From: Taeniopygia guttata
Taxonomy: Eukaryota; Chordata; Aves; Passeriformes; Estrildidae
Assembly: GCF_048771995.1 (NCBI RefSeq)
Contig: NC_133063.1
Location: 20,275,063 to 20,339,062 of the forward strand
Length of the DNA: 64,000 nucleotides
Direction of reading: 5' to 3'
Made by a program: the position numbers and the translations under genes. Positions within the stretch are counted from its first letter, which is position 1; each line of letters starts with the position of its first letter. The notes under the pieces are model-generated. The model was not told where the DNA came from and did no database searches. It saw only the letters and a list, made by a program, of their open reading frames with translations. Of the stretch, positions 10,421-22,599 are shown piece after piece.

Positions 10421-13400
10421 GGAAGTTCGTTTCTGGGTTGTCTGATGTGCTTTCAAAAGGCCTGTGAATAGGCATTAAGTTAAACTGCTTGGCTTTGTTT
10501 TGTTTCTGAATTCTGATTTAGTAGCTGTTGGGTAAAGGAGCCTGGCTTATGAATCCCAGTGCCTGGCAAATTCCTGTCTTCAAGTGTAATTAATATGCTT
10601 ACATGGCACCTGCTATGCTTAATTTTCAAATCTAAGAACTTTGTGCTTACTATGGTTAAAGTAGGTGCAGAAGTGGCACTGAACTACTTGTATTTGAGTA
10701 CTGCTTTGTCTTTTGATAAATTATTTTATGCTAAGCACTAAATGAACACTTAGTTACCCGGATTGCTCCTTCAGAAGAGTTTGGTGTTAATCTGGTTTCA
10801 GATTTATAAATATATTTCTTCATCGTAGCTCACAAAATGCGGGCCCCCTAGATCTGATCTGCTCTCTTGGTCCTAATTACGTAGCCAGCTCAGAGTTATT
10901 TTAGGCCTTCCAAGAGTTGTAGTAATCCAAAGCCTGTGTGAAATCATACTGTCTCAGTTGGTCTGTTAAGAACATCTTACTCTTTGAGGGTATTGTGGTT
11001 TGAAGCTCAGACTCTGCAGCTTGCACTTTTATTGTCTGTATTTGGGGTTTTTGCTTCAGTGGTTGTTGAAAACTAAGTCTAGATAAGTGCTTAGTCTTAG
11101 GTTTTGATTAAAATTAGCACACTGTTAACAAAGAAGGGCATAAAGCAGTTTATTAGAGGGGACTTGGAAAGTTAATTTTGCAGTTTTCTGTTCATTGATC
11201 AGTAATCTTTATGCATTCTACCCTAGGTGATGCAGCACTCATTCTGCCTCTGGTGCAAAAGGACAAATGAGCATAAAAAGCCTATTCCTGATAGTATAAC
11301 ATAAACTATGCAATAATTTAGGAAAGACTTATGGAAGTCATCTAGTCCAGCTTCCTGATCACAGCAGCTTCTACCTAAAGCTGGCTGAGGATGCTAAGCA
11401 CATTTTATAGTTAGGTTAAAAAAATGTCTGATCATGGAGACTCGTTCCCAGTGGAACTATTCTAGCATGTCACCACATGCACTGGGAAAATGTTTTCCCT
11501 TAGATCCAGCTGCAGTTTCTATTCCAGCTGCAATTCTTTCCCTTAAATTTTGTAGTTATTGTCTCTCCTCCTTTTACTATGCTCCTCTGAAAAATATAAG
11601 CTTATTCCTACTAGCCAAAGAAAAGGGGGCTTTCTTTGAGTAAGATTTGTTGATTTGGAGGGCTTGTCTCTTCATATATACCAAAACAGAGCAAAAAAAT
11701 CTTCAAAACAGTGTGTATGTGTATGATCTAAAGGATTAAAAAAAAATCCTACAAGTACTATTTATCTAAGAATTGTTACAGGTGCCAAAGTTGATTTGTA
11801 GCACCTAATGCTAGCTTTAGCAGCCAGACTGTTAGGCCTAGTTTGGCTTCCACTGGCCTATCAGTCCCCAAATTTATTTTATTTTTTAAGCTACGGTGTA
11901 GAAACTAACTGTTTTCATAAGTTGTATAATTTCAACTGCTAATTTACTTTGAAACCTCAAGAAACCTTTTTATCTGGTAATTTTTCTATCCTCTTTTTTT
12001 GTTGTTGTTGTTGCTGCTTATTAACAAAAATGCCTGTGCTTGTTTATTTTGGGTGGGAGACTGGAGGTATCATTCAGATTTCACAACAGAATTGTCTATT
12101 TCGAATGTTATTTTAAACTGGGAATACAAGCTGGGAAAATACTGACTAGGTAAGGTAGTGATTTCTAAAATTATGGTGAGTTTGTTATTGGTGGAAACGG
12201 TTATATACAGTGGCATCTTCCCAGTAGAAATCTGTTACACTACATGTAATTTTCTTTATATAGGGATGAGCTCTCAGTAGATAAAACTAAAAAGAAGAAA
12301 AGAAGAGAACTGACTGAGGAACAGAAGCAAGAAATTAAAGATACCTTTGAATTGTTTGATACGGACAAGGATAGAGCGATAAATTACCATCAATTAAAGG
12401 TAGAAATTTCCTTTCATTTAAGCAATTTTATAGCAGATAATATATCCATTCCATAGTGAATCCTTAAGATGCTGACTATCTTTAAAAACTTCCTTCAAGA
12501 TGTCTTGCTTGGTTAAAGGAGTGAAGGAAAAAAAAGAAAGAATGGGAAAAAAAGAAAGAATGGGAAATTTCTATTGGTATAAGAATAAGCTTTTCTTCCC
12601 ACTTTATTATTTACTTCATGTGTAACAGAATTGCTATTGCATTCTAAATAACCCTGGTATAATTGCCGACCAGGGATAAGCTTGGACAGATGGAAAAACT
12701 GTCCAGGGATAAGCTTGGACAGAGGAAAAAAACTCTTATGTTTGATTAGTTTTAAAGATGTATAACTTAAAGCCTTTTGTTGGTTTCAGATGTGTAGGTA
12801 AAAGATGTAAATCAAATTTGTAAAACTGTTGACTACAAGCCAGAGCTTACCTGTATTTTTCAAAAGAAAGCCTATGATTTGTAGGAATAAGGTGTGCTTT
12901 TTGAGCGAGGCTCAGTAGTTGCCCTTCCCAAATAAGGATGCTTCTAATGATAGCTGTTAGCAGATGGAGTTTAGGCTATGTTTCTAAGTAAGGTCTCCCA
13001 CCTGAAAGTCTGCAGAGTAGTAAATGGGGTTCACTAAACTTGCCTTAAATCTTCTATGCATTTTTATTCTAATTAAGACAGCAAGAACAAAAAGTAGCTT
13101 TGGAGAGGCCAGTGTTTCAGTCACATATAGCATGAGATTTTTTTTTTTTTAAAGAATGCCTAATTCAGTTGGCTCTGTAGTGTGGCTCTTCCAAGTAATT
13201 TGAAGAAGGAAAAAAAAGTCTTATTTTGACATAATTTGCTGCTGTTAATGTGTTAGGTAGAACAATTCTCTTTATTTCAGTGTTCACTTATTTTGTTTTT
13301 GTTGGAAGTCACTGAGACTAGGGTTGTGCTGGGATCTCGTGGTTATGGTTATGCTTTTTCTGATTATGGTATGCTTTGAATTCCCAGCTGTCATGATTAC

Positions 13401-16400
13401 TTGAAAACCTCTTTCTTAGCTGTCTAATCAAATATTGTCAGCCTGAAGCTGTGAAAGAGCAGAAATATATGAAAAGAAAATTACATATCTCCTTCTCTAC
13501 AAAATCATCATATAGCATCAATTTTTGAATCACTACATCAGTGGTTTTCATGTGTGGTTAGCCTGTATTCATCAGTTTGGAGGAAGTTAGGGTGCTGTGT
13601 GCTCAGCAATTACCTTCTAAGGTGAAATGGGAATCTAAATGTGAACTTCTGCACTAATGGAAAAGTAAAATATAGGTTGGCTTCTGTGGCTAGAAAAGCA
13701 GTTTAAAGTCTTGTAGGACTTATAAATCCATGAACATATACACTTGTATACAATTTGCAGAATGATTTTCAGCTTTGTCTTAAGAAGATAAGAGCTTTGA
13801 AAAATAAGGAATAAATTTACTTGCCCTAAGATGCATTTGGTCCAGTCTGTAAAATCCCTGAAAATGCAGTTTTCTTTTTTTCTCACTTAAGTAGATGTTC
13901 CATTTCCTAATAGTAGTTCTAAATGCTTTTTATATGCCAAGCTCTTTTCCTTTTCTTTATTTTATTTATTATTGTTACTTAACCATTAATATGCTGTTTC
14001 TCTCTTGGGCAAGAAGCTAATTACTGAAATAAAAAGGAAAATTTGTTAAATATTTATTTTGATCCTTATCTATTGATTATGGTTGCACTTCCATTTTATT
14101 CCAAAAGGTGGCAATGAGAGCCTTGGGTTTTGATGTGAAAAAAGCTGATGTCCTGAAAATACTTAAAGATTATGATCGAGAATCAACAGGCAAGATCACC
14201 TTTGAAGATTTTAATGAAGTTGGTATGTGTTTAATTGTGTTTCTACCTCTAGAAATATTTAGCCTATAATAGTGAGTACAATTTCAAAGCCGTACTTTGT
14301 GGACTTCTTCAATTATTTAAGAAATAGAAGTGGGAGACGTCATTTCATATTTTGCTTAATATAGGTCAGTAGTAAAGGAAGATTAATATTTGTCTTCTGA
14401 ATTCTTAATTTGATATGTACAGTATAAAAGGATGTAGGATATACATAATCTCTCTCAAGCTTAAATACAGGAATAAATGGTAGTTTAAAGTGTAGATGTT
14501 CTTGTTCATGGGTCTCTTATAAGATTCTTCTTCTTGCTGTGGAAAAGGTATTTGACATTGAATTTCATGGGAAGGAGTGCATACACACACAACCAGCCTA
14601 CGGACTTCATATATTAAAAAGATTAGAGAAATTGAAGTAGATTTTATCTATTGTACAAGAATTTTCAACTGTTGATAGAGCCAGTAGCACTAGTTGTGTC
14701 TTTTGTCTGAAATTTGTGTATTGTGAAATTTTATGTACTTTGATTTTGTAGTGATATGCAGAATTTTTAGACTTGATGTTTCTTTGAAGATTTTAGGGGA
14801 TTTTTGTTAGGCATAATTTATGCTTTTGCATTCACTTTATGTTTACCAAAAAGTAATCTGTGTGGGTTTACATTTCTAGCTTATTATGTCCATTATAGTT
14901 CACTTTGCTCATGATAGTCCATTTCTTCAAGGTATTGTATTTCCATAGATTTTGTGGAACAAAACACTCAAACCCCCAGTACTTGCTCTTGGCTACAAAT
15001 AGCAATCATCTTAATATATCAAAACAATTAGTGATTGAAATGTGGAAACATTTCATTGTTTTGCAGATTAATACTGGACAAAATGTTTTGTTAATGACAG
15101 GTAATATTTTTGTAGTTATATTCCAAGTTAGAGAACATTATTTTTACTTATTTTCTGATTTATAAAGCCTATGTGGAAGTATTAGAAAGAAAATGAGTGT
15201 ATTGATTTGATAGTAATACTAGTCTTAAAATTACATTATGTATTACATTATATAGTATTATAGAAAAGAAATATACTGCGCAATTATTTTTTTAATTCCT
15301 GATCTCCAGTCCTGTTCCTTGTTTTCATGTTTTGTCCTGGCTATCAATATCGACAGTCATTAAGTGCTGGAAGAAGCCAGGAAATTCTTGTAGAAAGCAC
15401 AGTATATAGTTGGAATGGGATTGAACCTGTTGGAAAACTTAAGTTGAAGTAGCATACAGCTTGTGGTGCCATATGACCTTAACACAGAATTAAGTATGAT
15501 ACCACTTCTAACAGAAAGACTGGGGAGTTAGATAAAATAGGTTACTGAGACATTAACTGTGAAGAGCTGCTGAATATGGGTAAGCAATTCTTGAGTTATC
15601 AATTTCTCTTAATTTAATGTTCTGTTGAAATATATAAAGATGCAATTTTATTTTGTCTTCTGTGGTTTTGTATGTAGAGACATTTTAATATTTTTTCAGT
15701 TGTCTTTTTTACCACAAAAGGTAGCATTTTTCAAATGACGCAGCACTGTTATTTTAAAAGAAAATACTTAAATTTAGGGTAAATCTGCAGATATATAAAC
15801 TTGATTGCTGTAGTTGGCTTATATGAGCAGGAAAAGTTCTTTCCTCTTAAATTAGCTAAGCCAGAGCAGACATTCCATCTGCAGTTAGTAGCAGATAGTA
15901 AATGGTTCTTTCTGTGCAAACAGTGTTGATGTGATTTTAATGGCTTGATAATCCAAGACTAGCCCTCTAATACAAGACTAACAGGTACAAAGATGAGGAG
16001 ATACATTATTGTTGGTTGGTCTGAAGTAATTATTAGAGAAATACTTCATGAGGCAAGTTTGTATTTTCTGTTGCAGAAACTGACAAATGGTTGTCTTAAA
16101 AAAATAATAAAGGCTGAATAGTCCTTTCAGAATAAACATCTTGTAATTCACAGCAGCATCCTTTTCATAACCCCTATGCTTAGTCTTTTTTGTTTTCAGG
16201 TTTGGGGGGCTGGGAGTGGTCAGTTGGTTGGTTACGGGGGCTTTTAGGTTAGTGTGGTTTTATTTAAAGGAGAAGTTCTGTGTGGATCTTTTTCTTCACT
16301 TAACTGTTTCAGTGTTCTCCCCAGCTAAAAATTGTGTACTGATGAAAACATGTAGAGTAACACCTTCATCTAAAAGAGCTGAGGGTGTCTTATCTGAAAA

Positions 16401-19400
16401 CTTGGAATTTTTAAAGAGAAGGCCTCCTGTGTATACTTTAAATTCCTATTGGAAAATGTGTGGAAAGTGTGACTACACCACTGTGCAGCTTTCTAGTGCA
16501 ACAGTTACATCCTAAAGAGCAACTCAGCTTGGGAAAACAGAGGTGAGAAAGAGAGGTCAGACAACAGCCAAACAAATATGCACATTGAATTCTATAGAAA
16601 TACAAGAACAGGTGAAATCAGACATGTGTTCTTCATATCGTCTTAGTTTGCAAAGATCATTCTGAGTTTACCTTTCTGAATTTTTTAACTTTTTGCAGTG
16701 ACAGATTGGATACTGGACAGAGACCCACTAGAAGAAATACTCAAAGCATTCAAATTGTTTGATGATGATGATTCTGGTAAAATAAGTCTGAGAAACCTGC
16801 GCCGGGTTGCTAGAGAATTGGGTGAAAATATGTCTGATGAAGAACTGCGGGGTATGATTGAAGAATTTGATAAGGATGGAGATGGAGAAAGTACGTGTTG
16901 GAAAATATAACACCATATCATCTTGTTCTTAATTTTGTTCCCTTTTCAAGTGTTATATTGTTGTGAAAATGTCCTCTTTCATTTCCTTCTAGATGACTTT
17001 AATCTCAAGCATAACTTAGCTTACAAATAATGTAGACAATTGCTTTTGACAGCAACTAATCCTGGAGTCTAAGAATCAAGTTGATTCACCACCATCTCTT
17101 ATTCAACCAATGTTTATTAAAAGATAGGTGAAAGTGTAGTTGAAGGTAGAAGTAAGAGAGATTCTGTGTACCTGCATTACATTTTTATTTCCATATTAAT
17201 CAGTAAAAGAAGTAAAGTGCTGAGAGAAAGTCTTTTGATCACTTACTCAATGTACCTTAAGTGACGATGTGTCATTGTTGTGATTTCAGCTTTGGATATG
17301 GAGCATTAAGCTAATAAATCGTGCTTGAAATAGCCTGGGTCTATGTAGGATCAGCTTGCATGGCTCTTTAACATACTTCCGAGCCTTGGAGTGCTGAAAA
17401 GCATAGTGTGAAAAATGGGTCTGTGACTGACAAGGTCCATACAGAGTAGGCTGCAGAAGTGATTTGCTAGGTAGATAAAAAATGAATTAGCAAATCAAGT
17501 TTGATACTATGCTTGTTAAATCATTGTGCACACTGAAACTTAAGAGTTTTTCATTATCTTCAAAACAACTTTATTTTTACATCAGAAGCCTTAATACATG
17601 AATATTTCAAGGATCGCTCACTTAAGACTTTGCACATAAAGACTGTATCAGTCCATTGAACACGATTCTCACAGGGTGGTGACTCATGAGATTTCACTAG
17701 CAGGTCATCAGTTTTTCCTGTGACAATGATATTTATGCTTGTGAGCATATGTTGGGCTCAAAACTCACAGGTGCTAGTGGAAAAATTGAGTTGTCAGCCT
17801 TCTGACAGATGCTATTCAATGCAGGTGTTATTTTTTTGGAAGTCATAGCTGTAGAGGTGAGTGGAATCAGAATTCTTTGTGCAAATATGTTTTTTCATGT
17901 GTTGATCTCCTGGAGCTGCCAAATTATCTCATTTTTTTTCCTCAGAATTGTATATCAATGTTCTTTTGTCACATTGCTATTTGGGTAGTACATATGGAAC
18001 ATACACCATTAGCTCCTTTCAGGAGGACTATTGAGTCATTTTGTGTCAGTGCTGAATTTTTTAAAATGAAATTAATCAGTTAAGACTAAGTGGCTCAGTT
18101 CCTCTTATTCAGTCATCCATTCATTGTCTGTTAGAACAATCAAGCAGAAGATTGAATATGGAAGAATGACAGCATCATGTTTGTGTATGGTGCTGTTTGT
18201 CCTTAATGTTCTGTGTGTTTTTTGTTCTTTAAAAAAAACAGGCTGTTCCTAGCTTTTTAAGAGTCATTCTGAGAAAGTTAATTATGCTGTGAATCACTAT
18301 TTCATTTGTCTTCAAACACCTGGGTCATGTGTCAAAATTGTGCTGTCATCTAACTCTCCTTCTTTTCCTGCTCTCAAAAAAAAGTTTGAAACTGTTAATT
18401 GTTAGAATTTTTTAATTGACATATCTAATACAGATAGTAACACTTTTGGTTTAAACCCTGTATTGCATTTAAGAGATTGTTTTGCTCACAGTGAAATAAG
18501 GTATCTTGTATAGTACTCAGGTTACATGAACCATTATGTTCCCAGCAAAACCACTGAGCTGTACTGGTAGAGTACACATACTTACGTAAAAGTGTATTTG
18601 ATGTATTTTTGTCTCCCTTAGATATGTAAGTAATCCTACTTTGGTATTCTTGGGTTTAATAATTACTTCTGGTTTTGAGCACAACTAACTTGAAAAACTC
18701 TGTCGTGTCAGTTCGTGCAGTTTTGATAATCTTGTTGATGCAACTGTAGGAAACACTGTCCAGTCTCATGTCTCAGATTTTTGGCACAGAATTAAGACAA
18801 GTACCCAAACCCACCACTGAAAAAATACGCACGTTTAACTCTCAAGATTCTAAGTCAATGTTCTCTTTCTATTAGCTGTGATTCTAGTTTGTTCTTTTAT
18901 GATTACTTATGTCATGGAGTTGAGGGAGATCTGATGCCATGAAAAACGGTGCTTCTGCTTTCATGGTTGTTGACTTGTGAACAAATTCTTATGTCTGAAG
19001 GGGACTAACTGAGCGTACTTGGGTTACTGGGAATTGTAACTACACTGCTTTCTGAAGTTTCTTTGAATGTTCCAAAATTTGTTTGTCATTATAATGTTGT
19101 ATTTTACAGCATGATTTCAAGGATGCTGTAAACCAGAGAATTACTTTTGAGACAGTTTTCGAATTTGTGCTGTTAAAATGTTGTTACTATGATAAAGCTG
19201 TGGAAAATCTTTTAAAATCCTATAGTCATGGTATTTTTGTGTTTCAGAACTAGATGTAGCTATGTGATGCACTGGTATTTCAGAGCATAGGGCCCTAAGC
19301 TAGACTAAATATGCTTGTTTCCTATTTTTTTTACATGCATCACAACAGGACATATTTAGGTTTTTTGACATTTTTATTCATTAACATAATTGAATTTCTT

Positions 19401-20485
19401 TAATGTTCTAGCTGTGAATGTAGTTCCTTCTTTGCAGTGCTTTGTTTAGGAACAGCTTGGGCATGTTGGCTGGGATGGATAATTGTCAGGGCATTGTATG
19501 TGTCTTGTCTTTTCCATACCACCATCTTACTCTAATCATTCCCCAGTTCAGTAATTACTTGCAGAGTGAACATGGTCACTGGTTAACTCTTTTACAGGGG
19601 CTATGTTTTAACATATGAGAATGGTCAGTACCTCAGGTATAACTGCAGCAGAATAATTAATGAATTATTATGACTTAATTTCTTCAAGTGCATTTGTGTA
19701 AAAATGCACTTTAATTTTGTAAAAATAAAAGTGCATAACAAAAAATAAGAAATTACATAATTTTTGTTAATTATGAAGGAAGAAACTTCAGATGGGGAAA
19801 GGCTCATCAAATGTCCATTTTAAATTTGACTAATTTATGAAATAATTGCTAAACATCTACAATTTGTTTTGTATTTGGTGAGTGTTACAGAATGGGAAGA
19901 TAGAAATAGCGTTGTTTGAACTGTGGTGGTAAATTAGTTGTAAATGTTTTGACTTATTATTTTAAGAATAAAACTGAATTTAGTCATAACTAACTGATGT
20001 GTTGTTGCTTGAGAAGTACTTAGTTAATAAAAATTTAGATACCAGTCTTAACATTTTTATACACCTTTAAAATAATACTATTTTGCATAGCCATCTTACA
20101 TGTTTCTCAGGGATTTTTTTTCTATCATATTTCACTTTTAGAATATTTTAACTTTTATAATTAGAAATAATATAAGTGATTATAAGTGAGGTAGTTTCTG
20201 GGTTTAGTATTCCACATAATGAAGCTTGCATTCTGACTTCATGTTACATGAAAAAACCTGTGCAAAACCCTTGGTCTAGAAGCAAATTTGTAAAGACTTA
20301 CAGTAATGGATCAGATGCAACAAATACTAACAGAGAAGCCTTTAAGTAAAGCACAGATATGTATTACTTCATTTTATGGTTTATTGTTGTTTGCTGTTTG
20401 TCTAATGATTTTTTTTCCTTCTTTAAATTTTCTTTTTGCAGTCAATCAAGAAGAATTTATTGCTATTATGACTGGAGATATTTAG
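10180..20485 (+). CDS. CETN3: centrin-3, EF-hand calcium-binding centrosome protein (five coding exons)
   Basis: Coding exons are 10180-10196, 12264-12399, 14108-14222, 16699-16890 and 20442-20485. Together they make 504 nt, or 167 residues plus TAG, which is the human CETN3 length. All introns are GT..AG. The protein begins MSLALR and ends IAIMTGDI. Centrin-3 acts at centrioles and the centrosome and binds Sfi1- and POC5-type repeats; centrins are also reported in the TREX-2 mRNA-export complex. EF-hand loops fall at residues 38-49, 74-85, 111-122 and 147-158. Loop 4 (DKDGDGEINQEE) is canonical, and loop 3 ends in Asn as in human. Loop 1 reads [12 protein letters not shown], against DTDKDEAIDYHE in human as I recall it, so it lacks the position-12 Glu. 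The frame is otherwise intact and the family assignment is secure. Confidence 0.95.
10197..12263 (+). other. CETN3 intron 1
   Basis: A 2.1-kb intron. Its first part is still CpG island. A possible old CR1 fragment lies at about 11318-11420 (it contains CATCTAGTCCAGCTTCCTG). Nothing else is seen. Confidence 0.85.
11318..11420 (-). mobile_element. possible CR1 LINE remnant
   Basis: A short stretch resembles the reverse complement of a CR1 3' end (CATCTAGTCCAGCTTCCTG-like). It is diverged and short. Confidence 0.35.
12264..12399 (+). CDS. CETN3: CETN3 coding exon 2 (N-terminal tail and EF-hand 1)
   Basis: The acceptor is TTTATATAG|G and the donor AAG|GTAGAA. The exon completes Arg6 and runs to Lys51. 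It holds the basic KKKKRR stretch and the altered EF-hand 1 loop. Confidence 0.95.
12400..14107 (+). other. CETN3 intron 2
   Basis: A 1.7-kb AT-rich intron. Small tandem duplications are present: an AAAGAAAGAATGGG unit near 12530-12565, and a unit of about 33 bp containing CCAGGGATAAGCTTGGACAG at about 12669-12735. Confidence 0.85.
14108..14222 (+). CDS. CETN3: CETN3 coding exon 3 (EF-hand 2)
   Basis: The acceptor is CCAAAAG|GTG and the donor GTTG|GTATGT. It encodes Val52 to Val89 plus one base, including EF-hand 2 (loop from Asp74). Ser77 replaces the Ala that I recall in human. Confidence 0.95.
14223..16698 (+). other. CETN3 intron 3
   Basis: A 2.5-kb AT-rich intron with no recognised repeat or ORF. 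Splice sites match on both sides. Confidence 0.85.
16699..16890 (+). CDS. CETN3: CETN3 coding exon 4 (EF-hand 3 and start of EF-hand 4)
   Basis: The acceptor is TTTTGCAG|TG and the donor GAAA|GTACGT. It covers Val90 to Glu153 plus one base and includes the [10 protein letters not shown] loop and the [13 protein letters not shown] linker typical of centrins. Confidence 0.96.
16891..20441 (+). other. CETN3 intron 4
   Basis: The largest intron, at 3.55 kb, AT-rich, with no recognised element. Confidence 0.85.
20442..20485 (+). CDS. CETN3: CETN3 coding exon 5 (end of EF-hand 4, stop)
   Basis: A pyrimidine-rich acceptor TTTTTGCAG|TC precedes [13 protein letters not shown] and TAG (20483-20485). 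The exon continues into the 3' UTR. Confidence 0.96.
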
Positions 20486-20890
20486 CATTAGAAGAAAAGA
20501 AATTAACTGACCACAAAAGGGAGGAGTTGTTGGCAGCTTCCATTACAATGTTTTGTACTTTCATTTATTTTGGTAGCTGGAGTGGCGTGGAAGGTTAGTT
20601 GTCACAGGACCAAAATAATAAACGGGTTACATGCACTGATAATTCAGTACTTTGTATCATTAAATATTATCACTAGGATAATTGATGTAATATTTTAGAT
20701 TAAGTAAGTAATGCTGAATTTCAGAATGTTTGAGTAACTTTGTGAAATAGCCTTGTCTCAGATTTCTAAATTGTATCATATAAGAACCTTTTAAGGTTCG
20801 TGATTTTGTGTTAGCACTAGTTGTGGCCTTAGTTTTGATATATAAGGTTGGAAAAACTTCTGTTTTAATAAAACATTCTTTACTACTACT
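20486..20890 (+). terminator. CETN3: CETN3 3' UTR and polyadenylation signals
   Basis: Two AATAAA hexamers follow the stop codon, at 20617-20622 (about 130 nt after the stop) and 20867-20872. Either could end the mRNA. The sequence does not say which is used. Confidence 0.6.
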
Positions 20891-21340
20891 TGAATGTGTT
20901 ATTATTGTAGTTCAATCTGAACTGAACAATGAATCAGAGAACATGGTTTTTCTTTTTTCATTTATAAGCTTTTACTTCTTCTCTTTTAGATGAACTGCAA
21001 CATTAAATGGGCAAGCATATGCATCTTCAAAGATGCCATTTATTAACTCTGTTATCCCTGTATGGTAACAAGTGACATGCAACTATGCATGATTTCAAAA
21101 CATGCTTTAGTCACTCAGATGTCTGCCAAGTCTCTCTGCAGTATCCACAATTCTGATAGTTGTAGAGACAACGACAGTGGCTAACTTCCTGCAAGCCAAG
21201 TAGTATGCTTTAGAATCCAATAGCAAAAACACCCCAAATGAAATATAAAACATATTTTTAAAATCCATTTAAAAATCTGCAACAAACTCCCACAACTCCT
21301 AACTAGTATTTTTCAGTCTTAGAAGATTTGTGTTGAGGTG
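20891..21340. other. unassigned downstream of CETN3
   Basis: AT-rich sequence; no gene or transposon seen. Confidence 0.3.
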
Positions 21341-21344
21341 CATT

Positions 21345-22000
21345 AATTGGTTTGTTCTCGCTTCCCCCTGTGTGTGGTTGCACCCCAAGTTTCCTCCCTT
21401 TTCTGAAATGTCAGTCCTACCTCCAATCCTCCCATTCCACTAGAAAATTCCTTGTCTGTCCATGAAACTCCTCCCAGGCACCTTCTCTGTCACTCAATCG
21501 TCAATCCCCCTTCTCTGGAAACTTCCATGAGAGGTGTCGACCGGGGCCAAGAATTCCTCCCATGAAGCCCTCTCAAAGCCTGTTTTAATTCTCATTTTCC
21601 CCCCTTTTGTTCCTTTATTGGTGGACAGCTGAATTCCTCCTTTGTCAGTCCCCCTGTATTTTAGGTGGTGTTCCTCTGATCTTGGGGGCTGTCTGAAGTG
21701 GTACCCCCTGAGGTCAGGAGCTCGTTGTTCTCCTCACTAAAAACCTTGGACTAAGTACCCTCCAAAGTGCCTACTCCTTTCCTTCACCAGCATCAGTCTT
21801 GTCCTCCCAAGGAAAAGGCTCATACCCTTCGCCGCTCTTCTGCACTCCCTAGTGCGGAAGTGTCCCTGCTGTTGGCAGTGTCGGGGCTAGGAGGGGAGGG
21901 CAGAGCAGCTGCCCAGAGGACACTGCAACAGATGTGTTTGGGAGGTGAATGTTTAGGGGGAAAGATTCAGTGTTTGTGACTGAGCCTATGGATGGCTCTT
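21345..22000 (+). mobile_element. degraded LTR-like pyrimidine-rich block
   Basis: A C/T-rich, GC-elevated block resembles the U3 regions of the LTRs at 0.2 and 3.2 kb (CCTCCC-rich, CCAGGCACC, GGAAACTTCCA). No clear TATA/AATAAA pair or terminal duplication was found, so it is tentative. Confidence 0.3.
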
Positions 22001-22599
22001 AACGTGTATTTTCTGGGATCAGTATGAGAATTGTCCAGTTCAATAGCTTCTGACTTAGCTTTTAATTATTTTTGTGAACTATTTAAGGGACAATTAGTTT
22101 CTGCAGACAATCAACTGGAAAAGTCTGTTTGTAGTCTTCAAAAAACTTTTTCCTCAAAAATCCTACCTTTGAATGTGTCAAGTGCTCTCACATGCTGCAT
22201 GGGTCTTTAGGGGGATGGTACTATCTCTGTAGATGGCTGGTATTTATTTTTTGATAGGTGATCACTTTGTGTTACTCTTCCAGTAAGATGTACTTTGTGT
22301 CTTCTGAATTGAGGCCTTATTTCTCGCTTTTGCAATATACTTGGTAAACCTTATTTTAAATGTGTTCTTGCAGGCATGGCAGCATTTGTTAGGGGCCAGG
22401 TGACAATAGTATAAGGTTCCATAAACAAAGGCCAATGACCTGGAGAGAGGTCTTGTCGCTCAGAGTATGGGAGTGATGCAGAAGACGGGAAAAAGAAACA
22501 ATCAGAATAGTGATACTGTTTTCTCAATAGTACTGGTACTAGTATCTCAATGTTTGGTTTTATTTTTTTTCCCTCATTTCATTGTTACAGAGATTTTTG

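Noticed and set aside
16685..16921. Minus-strand Ser-rich ORF over CETN3 exon 4
   Set aside because: It is antisense to a clearly coding exon and is a codon-bias shadow.
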